Shown piece by piece: positions 47,836 to 58,188 of a DNA stretch of 64,000 nt. Position 1 is the first letter of the stretch; each line of letters opens with the position of its first letter. The stretch spans positions 10,478,001 to 10,542,000 of the forward strand of contig CM072553.1 of assembly GCA_036898215.1 (NCBI GenBank), written 5' to 3'. A program made the translations under genes and the position numbers. Source of the DNA: Platycarya strobilacea. Taxonomy: Eukaryota; Streptophyta; Magnoliopsida; Fagales; Juglandaceae. The notes below the pieces were generated by a model, which had not been told where the DNA came from, did not search any database, and saw only the letters and a program-made list of their open reading frames with translations.

Positions 47836-50050
47836 TTTTTCTCTGCAGAAATTCACGGGTAAGAAAATCAGGGATGGAGTTATCCGATCCTTTTATATAT
47901 TCAATATCAAAATCAAAAATGCTTAAAATAGCTTGCCATCGTGTAAAAATTTGTTTAGATGCAATGTTTTCAACATCTTTTTCTAAAACATACTTAACAC
48001 TTTTGCAATCAATTTTTAAAAGAAATTTTTGATTTAATAAATCAAATTGAAATTTAGAAATACATAGTACTATAGATAAAATTTCCTTTTTAATAGTACT
48101 ATAATTTGATTGTGCATGATTCCAGGTCCCGGAATGGAAACGAACAATTTGTTCAGAAGAACCTAGTGAAACACATTGTTTCAGAATACCACCATAACCA
48201 ATGTCAGAGGCATCTGTTTCAACAATTTTAAAATATTCAGAATTAGGGATTCCAAGACATGGAAGAGTTTTGACATATGCCTTAATTTCCCTAACAAGAT
48301 TTGTGTGGATGTCAGTCCACGGAGAAGGGTTGGTACGAAGTCTCTGGAAGAGAGGACGACACCGTTTTCTCAGATCTTTATAAAAACCAGCAATATAATT
48401 CAGCGAACCAAGGAATCTCTGGAGCTGAGTTTTATCTAAAATGACATTAGGAAATTTTTCAGCAAAATCAATTGACCTTTGAATTGGTCTGATCTTACTG
48501 GCACAAATATCAAAACCAAGGAATCTAATCTTGGTTTGGAAAAGCTTAATTTTCTTAATAGAAACCACTAGTCCATTTCTTTTGGCGATATCAAGGAAGG
48601 CCAACAAATGTTTCCAGTGATCATCAATGGATTTAGAGAAAATCAAAATATCATCGATATAAACAATAGTGAAATGAGAAAAACTATTGAAAATATCGTT
48701 CATAATGTTTTGAAACTCAGAAGGGACATTTTTTAAACTTAATGGCATCACGTTCCATTCGTAATGACCCAAAGGAGTACAAAATGCAGTTTTATAACGG
48801 TCTAACTCCCTAATTTGGATTTGCCAAAATCCAGACTTAAGGTCAAACTTGCTAAAGACTACAGCTTCACTTAGCCTCTGAATTAAGTCATTTTTGTTAG
48901 GGATGAGATATCTTATCCATTCTAACACTTTGTTCAGGGGTTTGTAATTTATGACAAGGCGGGGTGAACCTCGTTCTAACTCAGAATTTTTCTGGACATA
49001 GAAAGCAGCACACGACCATGGTGACTTACTATGCCTGATTAATCTTTTTTGAAGAAGATCAGAAATTTCATTTTTACAAAATTCTAAAGTCTCAGCATTC
49101 ATTTGAATAGGCCGGGTTTTAGTGGGAATATTTTTCTCTGAAAAATCTTTAATATAAGGCAGAGAAACCTCATGTTTTTTCCGATTCCAAAAAGCATTGG
49201 GGAGATCGAAACAAATTTCAAAAACGAGTTTTTTATGAAAATCCTCAATTTTTGAATGCATTAATGGCTCAGTCAAATGCTCAGAAATTTTTCTAACTCT
49301 TACTTCTTGTTGAAGAGAGAGTAGATGGTGTTCCTTAGCAATGATCACAGAAAACTTTCCTCTTGAAGTATCAGCTTCAAGTTTGGAAACAAATTTAAAT
49401 TTGACTTTCTGTCCGAAGGGGTCAGTGGTGATCCCATCTTTCTCAGTCAAGAAATGGCAAATAGAATTAATAAAAGGCATCCCTAAAATGACATCCCAAG
49501 TCATGTTTTTGACTAGGACGGACGGGATACGAAAACACACATTGTCTTGACAGACATGGGCATTATTTAGCTCATAGTTGATTTTCATCTTTGAGCCATT
49601 TACCGCTGATAGTCTCTCAGTAGACTTTTCAAAATACTTGGTTGGAACCAAGCCTTCACGGATACAGTTAAGATCCGATCCTGAATCAATCAAAGCAATT
49701 ACAGAGAACTCAAATTCTCTACAAACAATAATTTTGACTTTCGCATACCATTTAATAGGCATGGATTGTCTTATCAAGCAAACAGCCTTAGGACTGTCTG
49801 AGGGCTCATCATGGTCAGAAACTTTTGTTTCTTCATTATCGGAAGGATCTTGATCAAGAGAATGCTCAATTTTAAGAGTAATAAAATCTGGTTTTAAATT
49901 TGAATTTTCAAGTTTAAGATTATTAACCTCAGATTTGAGTTCAATAATCTCTTGCTTAATAATTCCGATTTCATGCTGTAAATCAGAGGTAGAAACATTC
50001 TTTGGTTTTTTATCGAAACGTTTTAATGTTTCTTGAAAACTGACTCTCTC
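47828..50050 (-). pseudogene. Pararetroviral protease, reverse transcriptase, RNase H
   Basis: The open stretch starts after a TAA at 50051-50053. A coiled-coil-like segment (heptads of I/L around IIKQEIIELKSEV) is followed by an aspartic protease with DSGSD, a reverse transcriptase with the catalytic YIDDILIFS, and RNase H (ETDASDIGYGG, then KKEILSIVL), ending at 47828. It lacks integrase, as expected of Caulimoviridae, which replicate episomally and reach the genome by accident. The domain is over 700 codons long and unbroken, but upstream stops separate it from the rest of the polyprotein. Confidence 0.9.
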
Positions 50051-50092
50051 TTAAGAAGATGACGACTCTCTACGAGCCATAGTCTTCCTGAG

Positions 50093-51229
50093 CTAGTCGA
50101 GATACTTCTCTTTTAGCTCAGTATTCTCAAGCTGAGAAATCAAATCAAGAAGAAGGTTCTGCTGTTCCTCCTCTTTAGTTAAAACATTAATTGTTTTAAC
50201 TTCAGAAGTTTTACAACAAGAACCACTGCAATTGCAGCCAAGCTTAACCATTGCTTGAACTGATGAATCCGATTTTGAACGATAATCATTACCACTAGAA
50301 CTGTATTCATCACATTCTGAGGATGAAGAACCAGAATTGTTATCAAGTAATTGAAACAATTCCTGTTGTTCATCTTCACCAATATTTAAAGCATTAAGCT
50401 TATTCTTCAATTTGATGGATTTTTGAGGGTTTGGACAATTATTTGCATAATGTCCCCTCCTACCACATTTAAAACATCTCTGATTCTTATCAGAGTTTTT
50501 CTTTGGAAAAGATTTTTTATGAGAAAATCTTTTTTGATCAGAATGTTTTCTAAAAAAATCAGCACGGGTTTTTCTTTTCTTTTGAAAATAATCACCGTGA
50601 GGTTTTTGGGAAAACATTTTCAAATGTTTTTTCTTTCTCTCTTTGGATGGAGCAATAGGAGGAAGGCCAAATTGTTGACAGAAATTTCCCATCTCATATT
50701 TGGCTCTCTTTCTATCTTTCATCTGCTGAGAGATGAGCTTTTGATCATTGCACATACTAATACCAAGTTTTTTAATTACGCTAGTAATATCCTCATAGGT
50801 GTAACTATCGTAATCTACTCTACCGGTACTATCAAGTAGTGCTTCCTTAACCTTAATGGCAAACAAACGAGGAAGACCGTCAATGAATCTCTCTTTCCAG
50901 TAAGGCTTATCAGAATCATCACGCATTAAAACTCGTGAAATAAACACAGTTTCATACCAATTGTAATCTGACATGTTAAGACATCTCAGATTATTCCAAT
51001 AATTAGAAAAACGATTAGTCACATTTGAAGGCGTATCAATAAAATGTTTAATAATCGTATAAATCAAAGTATTAACACCATCAGAGACACCTCGTCCTAT
51101 GGTGGTATCAAAAACAGGGGTACCATCATCATTTTGCTTGACAGCAAATTGAATCCTTTGTTTGGCTTCGTCAGTAAGGTGTTTATCCCACCAAGACCAA
51201 AGCATACCCGTAAAACGAGAAACTAACAT
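50093..51229 (-). pseudogene. Pararetroviral capsid protein region
   Basis: The open stretch covers the capsid core followed by a very basic region and a zinc knuckle CFKCGRRGHYANNC (CX2CX4HX4C), then an acidic Ser-rich tail with CNCSGSCC. This order is that of caulimovirid capsid proteins, which form the particle and bind nucleic acid. It is bounded by in-frame TAG codons at 51260-51262 and 50093-50095, so it is a broken part of one long polyprotein frame. Confidence 0.85.
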
Positions 51230-51259
51230 CAGAACGACATCAAGTTGTAAGATATTTTT

Positions 51260-52429
51260 CTAAACATAGGCATCGGCGACCATGGACATTTTTTGTAGAG
51301 TATTTAAGACTTCTTGTTCAGAAAGTCCATCAATATGCCACTTATATATCCTGTCAGCACTAGCCGAAAACTGATCTCTAAACATGCGTTCTTCGATCGC
51401 TAAATCAGGTGGAGTTGGCTTTGAAAACCAGTTCTTCGTAAAACCTGGAGGTTTCACAGAAGTGAGTTTGGATATCTTAGCTGGCTCCAATGAAAACTGT
51501 TTTAAAACAGTATTAATGACAGAATCATCCTCTGAGGATTCATTTGTAGAAACAAAAGAAATATAATCTGAATTATAATCCTTTCTACTTCTGTCAAGGA
51601 CACTTGTAGAAGGTTCTGACTTTTGTTTTTCTAGCTTTATATCAGCTAGCATTTGATCAATTCTATCTAGAGGACTGGCAGAATCTATTTTCTGCCTGTT
51701 CTCAGGTAGGATAATCAAAGGTTTTTCAATCAACTTAATTTTTGTTTTTGGAGGACTAGCAGTACGTCTTTTAAAATCAGATTTAAAAACAGGTTTTTCA
51801 ATATTCTCCTCAATACGGTCTAATTGTTGACCTATAATGTGGAGAGCAGAGCTTGAAAAATTGTTTTGCTCAATAATTTTCTTTGTTTCAGAACATAAAG
51901 GAAAATTTGAATCTTTAACAGTTGGGATTTTGAAAGGAGAAGCTTCAACATCAGCTCCATGTACTGATATCAAAGTGGTCTCAAGTGGAGGATGGCTTTC
52001 CGTTACAACTGTTTTATCTTCTTTAACAAATGTAGTTTTTAAAACATTTAAAAATTTATTCTTAAAATCACAATGCTTAAAATCATAATGATTTTCAAGA
52101 AAATCAAAGAAAAGAATATGCCTTTGATGGGCATTCATCAATTCTTTCCATTTTCGTCTTACCCTTTGTTTTTGGGCTTGACTAAAATCACGAGCATAAG
52201 CTACACGCTTAAGTCGATTTTTTATGCTCTTAAATTCATCAATCAGTGAAATCATATCAATCTCAAAAGGTTTGCACATCATCATCAATTGTGGGTGCAA
52301 AACATTTGTGATCATTACCAAATTCGAAGCTATAGGGGACTCAGAAGAGTCTTCTCCAGTTTCTTCCTTTTTGGCTTTTCCTTTGGATGACGGAAAATCA
52401 TCCTTGGTTGTGTAAAAAGCCGAAGTAAC
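51260..52429 (-). pseudogene. Pararetroviral polyprotein segment before the capsid core
   Basis: This segment continues the movement-protein frame after the TAA at 52430-52432 and ends in TAG at 51260. It holds the Lys/Arg-rich stretch QRVRRKWKELMNAHQRH also found, diverged, in the inverted fragment (44919-45730) and the large derivative ORF. The remainder is Ser/Lys/Glu-rich and probably unstructured. I do not know its function. Confidence 0.65.
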
Positions 52430-53170
52430 TTAAGACTCCGAAGAGACTCCCTTCAACTTAGACTCAGAAGAATTTCCCTTGGGAATTTCTTGGATAAGAA
52501 TTGGACGTTTAGGTTCTGCCATCTTGACAGAATCTTCCAAGAATTTTTCGAGATTTTTTTCTCTACTGATTCTTGGGTCCAAAGACGATTGTGAACCAGT
52601 GAAAGAATTTCTTCTTTCTTTGGTTGTGGAAGGTCGATTAAAAGAAATTTTTACAGTACCATCAAGATATTGCTGGATCAGGTCAATATCCTTGTCACGG
52701 GATATTATTTCTCTAGGGGGTAATTCCTTAGGAAGAACCCACTCATCTGGAAGAGAAACATCTTTCCAGTAAATCATTTTTGGAATTCTGATATCAGCAC
52801 TCGTGGACGAGATCTGTATCAAAAGGGTTTGGTCTCTAGACGAATGTAGCTTAGCCTTGGGGTTAAGGCTAGTCTTCATTAGTCTATAATAAATACAATA
52901 AATCAAAACTAAAGGCCTACTGCCTTCAAGCATATCAATACCAGAAGTCATGATATTTAAAGTTAAAATATCCAAAACATTTCTATCATTCAAATCGATA
53001 GTTAGGTCAGGATAGCAATCAAAATAAACAGAACCTTCGGCAAGGGATGTTTGCACAATCTCGAGCTGGCTGTCCTCAAAATTCTTAAATCTTGCATCGC
53101 GCAAGCACAGGAGCACAGAAGCGTTGATGCCTCGCCTAATTAAAGGTTTGACAGCAACTTGAACAGATGC
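52430..53170 (-). pseudogene. Pararetroviral movement protein, 5' truncated
   Basis: The text VKPLIRRGINASVLLCLRD, YPDLTIDLND and LVLIYCIYYRLM fits a 30K-type movement protein, which carries virus through plasmodesmata. The N-terminus is missing: near 53168 the frame passes without a break into copied promoter/leader DNA (53171-53356), so the frame that can be drawn up to 53356 is a chimera. It ends in TAA at 52430. Confidence 0.75.
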
Positions 53171-53340
53171 AAGGCTCACAAGATTACAAGATTTGCAGAG
53201 AGGATTTCTTACAAGTTTTCTTATCGCAAGAAAGGGGTGGAATGAACTCTCTCTTAAACTAAAAACTGAACTCTCCTTATATAGATGGAGAGGCATTACA
53301 AAAGAAACCCGGAGTTGATCACGGAATGGCTCTGATACCA
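53171..53340 (-). promoter_or_regulatory. Misplaced copy of promoter segment and primer site
   Basis: It carries TATATAAG (53276-53283) and a tRNA-Met primer site (53328-53340), but in an order opposite to the functional one, with the TATA downstream of the primer site. The stretch from about 53165 to 53325 matches 46068-46205. It joins directly to movement-protein coding sequence. Confidence 0.7.
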
Positions 53341-53644
53341 TTAGGTCGGAACACATCCAACATAAAGGGGGCTCTCGTCTGCGATTAGAGCGACAGGACG
53401 CTCCTTTAAAAACACAGACTCAAGGGGCATGCCGCCAGGTTGCTTATGCCTGACCAACCCTCACACCCCACAGTGCAGGGGTCATTGGAGTTCCACCTGA
53501 CCATGCCTTAGAACTTGGCACTTCGGCTGCACTGCGTACCTACCAAAGCATACGTGACCTAGCATTTAATAGTCACGCACCTGCCGCAGGAGAGCCTCTC
53601 TTTACCGTGTATCTATGAAAGTGAGAGGATCGGCAGTCTTATAA
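53341..53644 (-). other. Pararetroviral leader
   Basis: About 300 bp of non-coding, relatively GC-rich sequence lies between two primer sites (53328 and 53645). Long leaders with strong folding are usual in caulimovirids. No ORF is seen. Confidence 0.6.
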
Positions 53645-53657
53645 GGCTCTGATACCA
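53645..53657 (-). promoter_or_regulatory. Pararetrovirus tRNA-Met primer site
   Basis: TGGTATCAGAGCC on the minus strand, about 370 bp downstream of the TATA site at 54024. It marks the boundary between the derivative genome (to the right) and the longer genome (to the left). Confidence 0.85.
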
Positions 53658-53919
53658 TTAACAAGCGGAAGTAGAGACAGAGGAACAAAAGAAAGAAAAG
53701 AAGCAGAAGATCAAAGAAAGGAACAGGAGCGAAATGCAGAAAATAAATATGTAACAGTTAAGAGGCAGCAAGGACGACCAATGCATGCATTATAGATAAA
53801 AATATAAGAAAATAACTTAACAGGCGGCAAGGCCGACCATGTAAGGCATTAACAAGGAAGAAGGTAAAATTCTTCATTGTATTCACAAATTTACAAGATT
53901 TACAATCTCACAAGATTCT

Positions 53920-54260
53920 CTCACAAGATTGGTACTCAAGGCTCAAGACTAACAAGAATGTTAGTTTGCTCAAGGGAGTTGTCGTCTGAACAAACTCTGC
54001 TCTCAAATGAAAACTAAACTCTCCTTATATAGAGGGAGAGGCTTTACAAAAGACAGGTCCCGATAATCACGGGAGACAAATAAAAGCAAAAGTGGCCGAA
54101 AGTGGCCGAAAGTGACAAGCAAATAGTAACCGCACCACGTGATTACTATTTGTAAAAGTAAAGCTGTCGGCGCCGAAAGCTGGGCTGACAGGCAATGATG
54201 TTGTCTGCATCGAAAGTTTCTTGCCTTCTAGTGCTGACTGGCTCTCTGGGTGTCGGCATG
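53920..54260 (-). promoter_or_regulatory. Pararetroviral promoter and intergenic region, copy 2
   Basis: The arrangement is G-box CACGTG (54136-54141), then direct repeats of GTGGCCGAAA (54093-54115), then TATATAAG (54024-54031) on the minus strand. It is homologous to 46068-46420. The distance from this TATA to the next one of the same kind (46175) is 7.85 kb, about one caulimovirid genome. Confidence 0.75.
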
Positions 54261-54870
54261 GGAGACATCTTATCTTCTTCTGCTGACCGATTAATTTGGG
54301 TGGACAGACCATTATGGCTTTCCGATATCAGGCGGTCAATCTTTTGACCGATAACTTTGGGCGGACAGACAATAGTGTCTATCTTTTCTATCTCTTCTTC
54401 CCGAGCGAAAAAGAATGAAGACTTCTTCTTCAATTTCGGGAGTGAAAATTTGGAAAGATTCTTGGTTGGAATATGAAACCAAGAAATTTGTAAGAGAAAA
54501 GAAGATATTGACTCATCGTGAGACAATATCAGATCAAATTTATGAAATCGAAATATGGTTCATGTTCCGATTCCAATACGATCAAAAGAAAGAAAAACCA
54601 TTTTTGGAAAATAGTTTTTCTGGCTCAAATCTGCATGAGATGCAGAGAGTAATTTTGATTTTGTCAAAATAAAATAATTTAACAAAGAATTATTCAAATA
54701 AAAATTTGATCTTGTCAAAACCAAATGTATTGAGAAGGGAATGAAAATAGCAACTTCCAGAATGGAAATTACTGAAATTTTTTCTGTTCCAAGAATCATT
54801 CCTGGACCAGTATGACTTTGATCGTCTTCCAGTAGGGAAAATGAAGGAATAGTAACTTTCAGTGGGAAAG
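54261..54870 (-). other. 3' region of the derivative viral genome
   Basis: This holds short broken frames (54560-54799 minus has ISILEVAIF, a decayed relative of the TSPLEV unit) and no intact gene. It is duplicated at 57690-58188. Confidence 0.6.
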
Positions 54871-55734
54871 TTACATATCTGTGAACTTCCTGGAAGGAAG
54901 TAAAAATCTTAAGTCAATTTCCTGGAAGGAAATTAACTGTTTATCATCTTCTAGTGGGGAAGATGAATCAATAGTATCTTCTAGTGGGGAAGTTGACTGT
55001 CGTTCAACTTTCTGAAAGAAAGTTGAATGACTATCACTGTCAATTTCCTGAAAGGAAATTGACTGTTTATCATCTTCTAGTGGGGAAGATGATTCTATAG
55101 TAACTTCCTGGAGGGAAGTTACATCTATGTCAACTTCCAGTGGGGAAGTTGACTCTATCGTAACTTCCTGAATGGAAGTTACATCTCTTTCAACTTCCAG
55201 TGGGGAAGTTGAAAGGCTCAAGTCAATTTTCTGAAAGGAAATTGACTGTTTATCATCTTCCAGTAGGGAAGATGATACTTTAGTATCTTCCAGTGGGGAA
55301 GATACATCAATAGTAACTTCCAGTGGGGAAGTTACATCAATGTCAACTTCCAGTGGGGAAGTTGACTCTATCGTAACTTCCTGAATGGAAGTTACATCTC
55401 TTTCAACTTCCAGTGGGGAAGTTGAAAGGCTCAAGTCAATTTCCTGAAAGGAAATTGACTGTTTATCATCTTCCAGTAGGGAAGATGATACTTTAGTATC
55501 TTCCAGTGGGGAAGATACATCAATAGTAACTTCCAGTGGGGAAGTTACTTCTTTGTCAACTTCCAGTGGGGAAGTTGACTGTCGTTCAACTTCCTGAAGG
55601 GAAGTTGAATGACTATCACTGTCAATTTCCTGGAAGGAAATTGACTGTTTATCATCTTCCAGTTGGGAAGATGATTCAATAGTATCTTCCATCTCGGAAG
55701 ATACATCAATAGTAACTTCCAGTGGGGAAGTTAC
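54851..55734. repeat. 29-unit hairpin array with covarying stems
   Basis: Units of about 30 bp each contain an inverted repeat of 8-11 bp around a 5-nt loop (AGTGG, TGAAA, TGGAA, TGAAT and others). Stem types are GTAACTTCC, GTCAACTTCC, TTCAACTTCC, CATCTTCC, GTATCTTCC and GTCAATTTCC, each matched by its complement on the other side. A higher-order period of about 180 bp (six units) is visible from 55230 to 55600. In the encoded peptide, first and last residues pair as T-V, S-D or I-I. Confidence 0.95.
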
Positions 55735-57099
55735 TTTTCGATTAAATTCCATAGTTAAGGCATTAACTGTTTTAACTCTGGAATTACAACAATGACCACC
55801 ACAAGAGCAGTCATGATCTGATGAAGACAAAAGATCTGATGATTTGGACTCTCCGTGATAATTGAAATCACTAGAGCCAAATTCACTTTGATCTATCTCT
55901 GAACGATTTAAGGAATCTTTAGAGTCACGCTCATTTAAAGAAATAGAGTTAGACGAATCCGTCTCTGAGTGCTCATAAGAAGCACTAGGGATGTATCCAT
56001 CTATTTTCTCAGAGGAGGAATGATCAGAAAAAGATTTTAACAAATCATCCTTAGAGATGATGAAAACACTGGGTCTTTCAAGATTAGGGCATTTAATTCC
56101 CTTATGTCCCTTTTTTCCACAGTTATAACATCTCTTAAGAGATGGCTTTTTCAAATATTTGTTAAAAATTCTCTTGGAAGATTTTTTAAAAATTTTATCA
56201 CGGGTTTTAGAAATTCTTCCTTCTCTGTGAAATTTCCTTTTCAAATGCTTCCTTTTGAGAGGAGCACTGAAAGACATTATAGAATCTACAGATTTATCCA
56301 AAGATTTATCTGCAGAAATTTTTGAAACTGAAATAAAATCCTTTCTACTCTTATCAGAGATATTAGTAGAATGTTTTTGCTTTTCTAGCTGTATCTCAGC
56401 TAGCATTTGATCAATCTTTTCCAGGATACTGACAGGCTTTGAATTCTGTCTATTTTCTGGTAAAGGTTTTTCTGAAATAATTCTCTCAGCAACAAGTTTA
56501 GAAAAACTTGCTGAGGCCTTTGAAGATTTTGTTTCCAAGGGAAACTTGTCTTCGGCTTTCTTTGAAAAAGTTTTTAAATAGTTTAAAAACTTATCTTTAA
56601 AATTAAGATTCTTAAAATCATAATGATTTTCAAGAAAATCAAAGAAAAGATTATGCCTTTGTTGGGCATTCATCAATTCTTTCCATTTGCGTCTAACCCT
56701 TTGTTTTTGGGTTTGACTAAAATATCTGGCATAGGCTACATGCTTATGCCGATTTTCAATGTTTTTGAATTCATTAACTAATGAAATCATATCAATTTCA
56801 AAGGGTTTTTCAATAACCTTTTGAGGCTCAATTTTCTCAAGATGATCAACACTTGGTCTTATAAAAGACTTAATATTGATCGGGATAGAAGAAATAAAAG
56901 AAGATGGAAGAACTGTACCAACACCACGTTGATAAAGATGATCAGAATCAGACTCATCAACCAAGTCTGGAGAATACTCAAAATGATTTTGACTTTCAAA
57001 ATCATACTCACGCTCATAAACTTCTTCCTCATTAGAAGTATCAGGTGATTCACTTGATCCAAAGCTAAATGATGAACTGGATCTATTCATCCTGTTCAT
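54871..57099 (-). CDS. 742-codon ORF of a deleted pararetroviral genome with repeat tail
   Basis: The N-terminal third is acidic and Ser-rich with FEYSPDLVDESDSDHLYQ and the RVRRKWKELMNAQQRH region. It passes directly to a basic zinc knuckle CYNCGKKGHKGIKC and a CSCGGHCC motif. The capsid core found at 50.6-51.2 kb between these parts is absent. After residue 455 or so the protein is about 29 copies of a 10-residue unit of the type TSPLEV/SSPLED/ISFQEI plus a spacer. It starts 340 bp downstream of a primer site (57440). The frame is open for 2.2 kb, unlike the longer genome, so it is either young or was kept open. Function unknown. Confidence 0.7.
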   Translation of the reverse strand: MNRMNRSSSSFSFGSSESPDTSNEEEVYEREYDFESQNHFEYSPDLVDESDSDHLYQRGVGTVLPSSFISSIPINIKSFIRPSVDHLEKIEPQKVIEKPFEIDMISLVNEFKNIENRHKHVAYARYFSQTQKQRVRRKWKELMNAQQRHNLFFDFLENHYDFKNLNFKDKFLNYLKTFSKKAEDKFPLETKSSKASASFSKLVAERIISEKPLPENRQNSKPVSILEKIDQMLAEIQLEKQKHSTNISDKSRKDFISVSKISADKSLDKSVDSIMSFSAPLKRKHLKRKFHREGRISKTRDKIFKKSSKRIFNKYLKKPSLKRCYNCGKKGHKGIKCPNLERPSVFIISKDDLLKSFSDHSSSEKIDGYIPSASYEHSETDSSNSISLNERDSKDSLNRSEIDQSEFGSSDFNYHGESKSSDLLSSSDHDCSCGGHCCNSRVKTVNALTMEFNRKVTSPLEVTIDVSSEMEDTIESSSQLEDDKQSISFQEIDSDSHSTSLQEVERQSTSPLEVDKEVTSPLEVTIDVSSPLEDTKVSSSLLEDDKQSISFQEIDLSLSTSPLEVERDVTSIQEVTIESTSPLEVDIDVTSPLEVTIDVSSPLEDTKVSSSLLEDDKQSISFQKIDLSLSTSPLEVERDVTSIQEVTIESTSPLEVDIDVTSLQEVTIESSSPLEDDKQSISFQEIDSDSHSTFFQKVERQSTSPLEDTIDSSSPLEDDKQLISFQEIDLRFLLPSRKFTDM

Positions 57100-57102
57100 C
57101 TT

Positions 57103-57439
57103 GACAAAAATTAGAAAGACTCGGATACTTCCTAATCCTAGGTCTTCAACCTTACCCTATTTGCACAAGCAACAAATGCCCATGGACAACACATGTCCGA
57201 CTCCGACTTACAGTCCTTACTATAGCCTCTCATACCCTCTCAACGCCTCAACGCCTCCCTCGGCTAACGGCAATACGGGGACTTACTGCTTGCTGTAACA
57301 CTCGACTGCGGATAAGGGGGGGTGCAAACAGAATAAAATAAAAGAACAAGAAATAGGGATACAAAGTATCTCTAGCAATTATCAAAAAGAAAAGGAAATA
57401 TAAATAAAGTTCAACAGTTAGCCACAGAACCGGAAAATG
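57103..57439 (-). other. Leader of the derivative viral genome
   Basis: A 337-bp stretch lies between the primer site and the start of the 742-codon ORF. It is partly GC-rich (57190-57310) with no supportable gene. Confidence 0.6.
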
Positions 57440-57451
57440 TCTCTGATACCA
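57440..57451 (-). promoter_or_regulatory. Pararetrovirus primer site, one mismatch
   Basis: The minus strand reads TGGTATCAGAGA where the other sites have TGGTATCAGAGC. The flanking sequence (to about 57686) matches that next to the site at 53645. Confidence 0.75.
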
Positions 57452-57689
57452 TTAACAAGCGAAAGTAGAGAGAGAGGAACAAAAGAAAGAAAAGAAGCAG
57501 AAGATCAAAGAAAGGAACAGGAGCGAAATGCAGAAAATAAACATGTAACAGTTAAGAGGCGGCAAGGCCGACCAATGCAAGGCATTAACAAGGAAGAAAG
57601 TAAAATTCTTCATTGTATTCACAAATTTACAAGATTTACAATCTCACAAGATTCTCTCACAAGATTGGTACTCAAGGCTCAAGACTAAA

Positions 57690-58188
57690 TAACTTTGGGC
57701 GGACAGACAATAGTGTCTATCTTTTCTATCTCTACTTCCCGGGCGAAAAGGAATGAAGACTTCTTCTTCAATTTCGGGAGTGAAAATTTGGAAAGATTCT
57801 TGGTTGGAATGTGAAACCAAGAAATTTGTAAGAGAAAAGAAGATATTGACTCATCGTGAGACAATATCAGAACAAATTTATGAAATCGGAATATGGTTCA
57901 TGTTCTGATTCCAGTACGATCAAAAGAAAGAAAAACCATTTTTGGAAATAGTTTTTTCTGGCTCAAATCTGCATGAGATGCAGAGAATAATTTTGATTTT
58001 GTCAAAATAAAATAATTTAACAAAGAATTATTCAAATAAAAATTTGATCTTGTCAAAACCAAATGTATTGAGAAGGGAATGAAAATAGCAACTTCCAGAA
58101 TGGAAATTACTGAAATTTTTTCAGTTCCAAGAATCATTCCTGGACCAGTATGACTTTGATTGTCTTTCAGTAGGGAAGATGAAGGAAT
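57690..58188 (-). repeat. Tandem duplicate of the 3' part of the derivative viral genome
   Basis: The sequence matches 54349-54850 closely. At 57686-57690 it is joined straight to leader sequence, whereas the parent copy has about 395 bp including TATA and G-box between the same points. It has thus lost the promoter. Confidence 0.85.

Noticed and set aside
53645..53657. tRNA-Met gene fragment
   Set aside because: Only the short 3'-complementary segment is present, at the place of a reverse-transcription primer site.
54851..55734. CRISPR-like array
   Set aside because: Regular spacing and palindromic units recall a CRISPR, but the units themselves vary, spacers are not unique, the array is coding, and the genome is a plant's.
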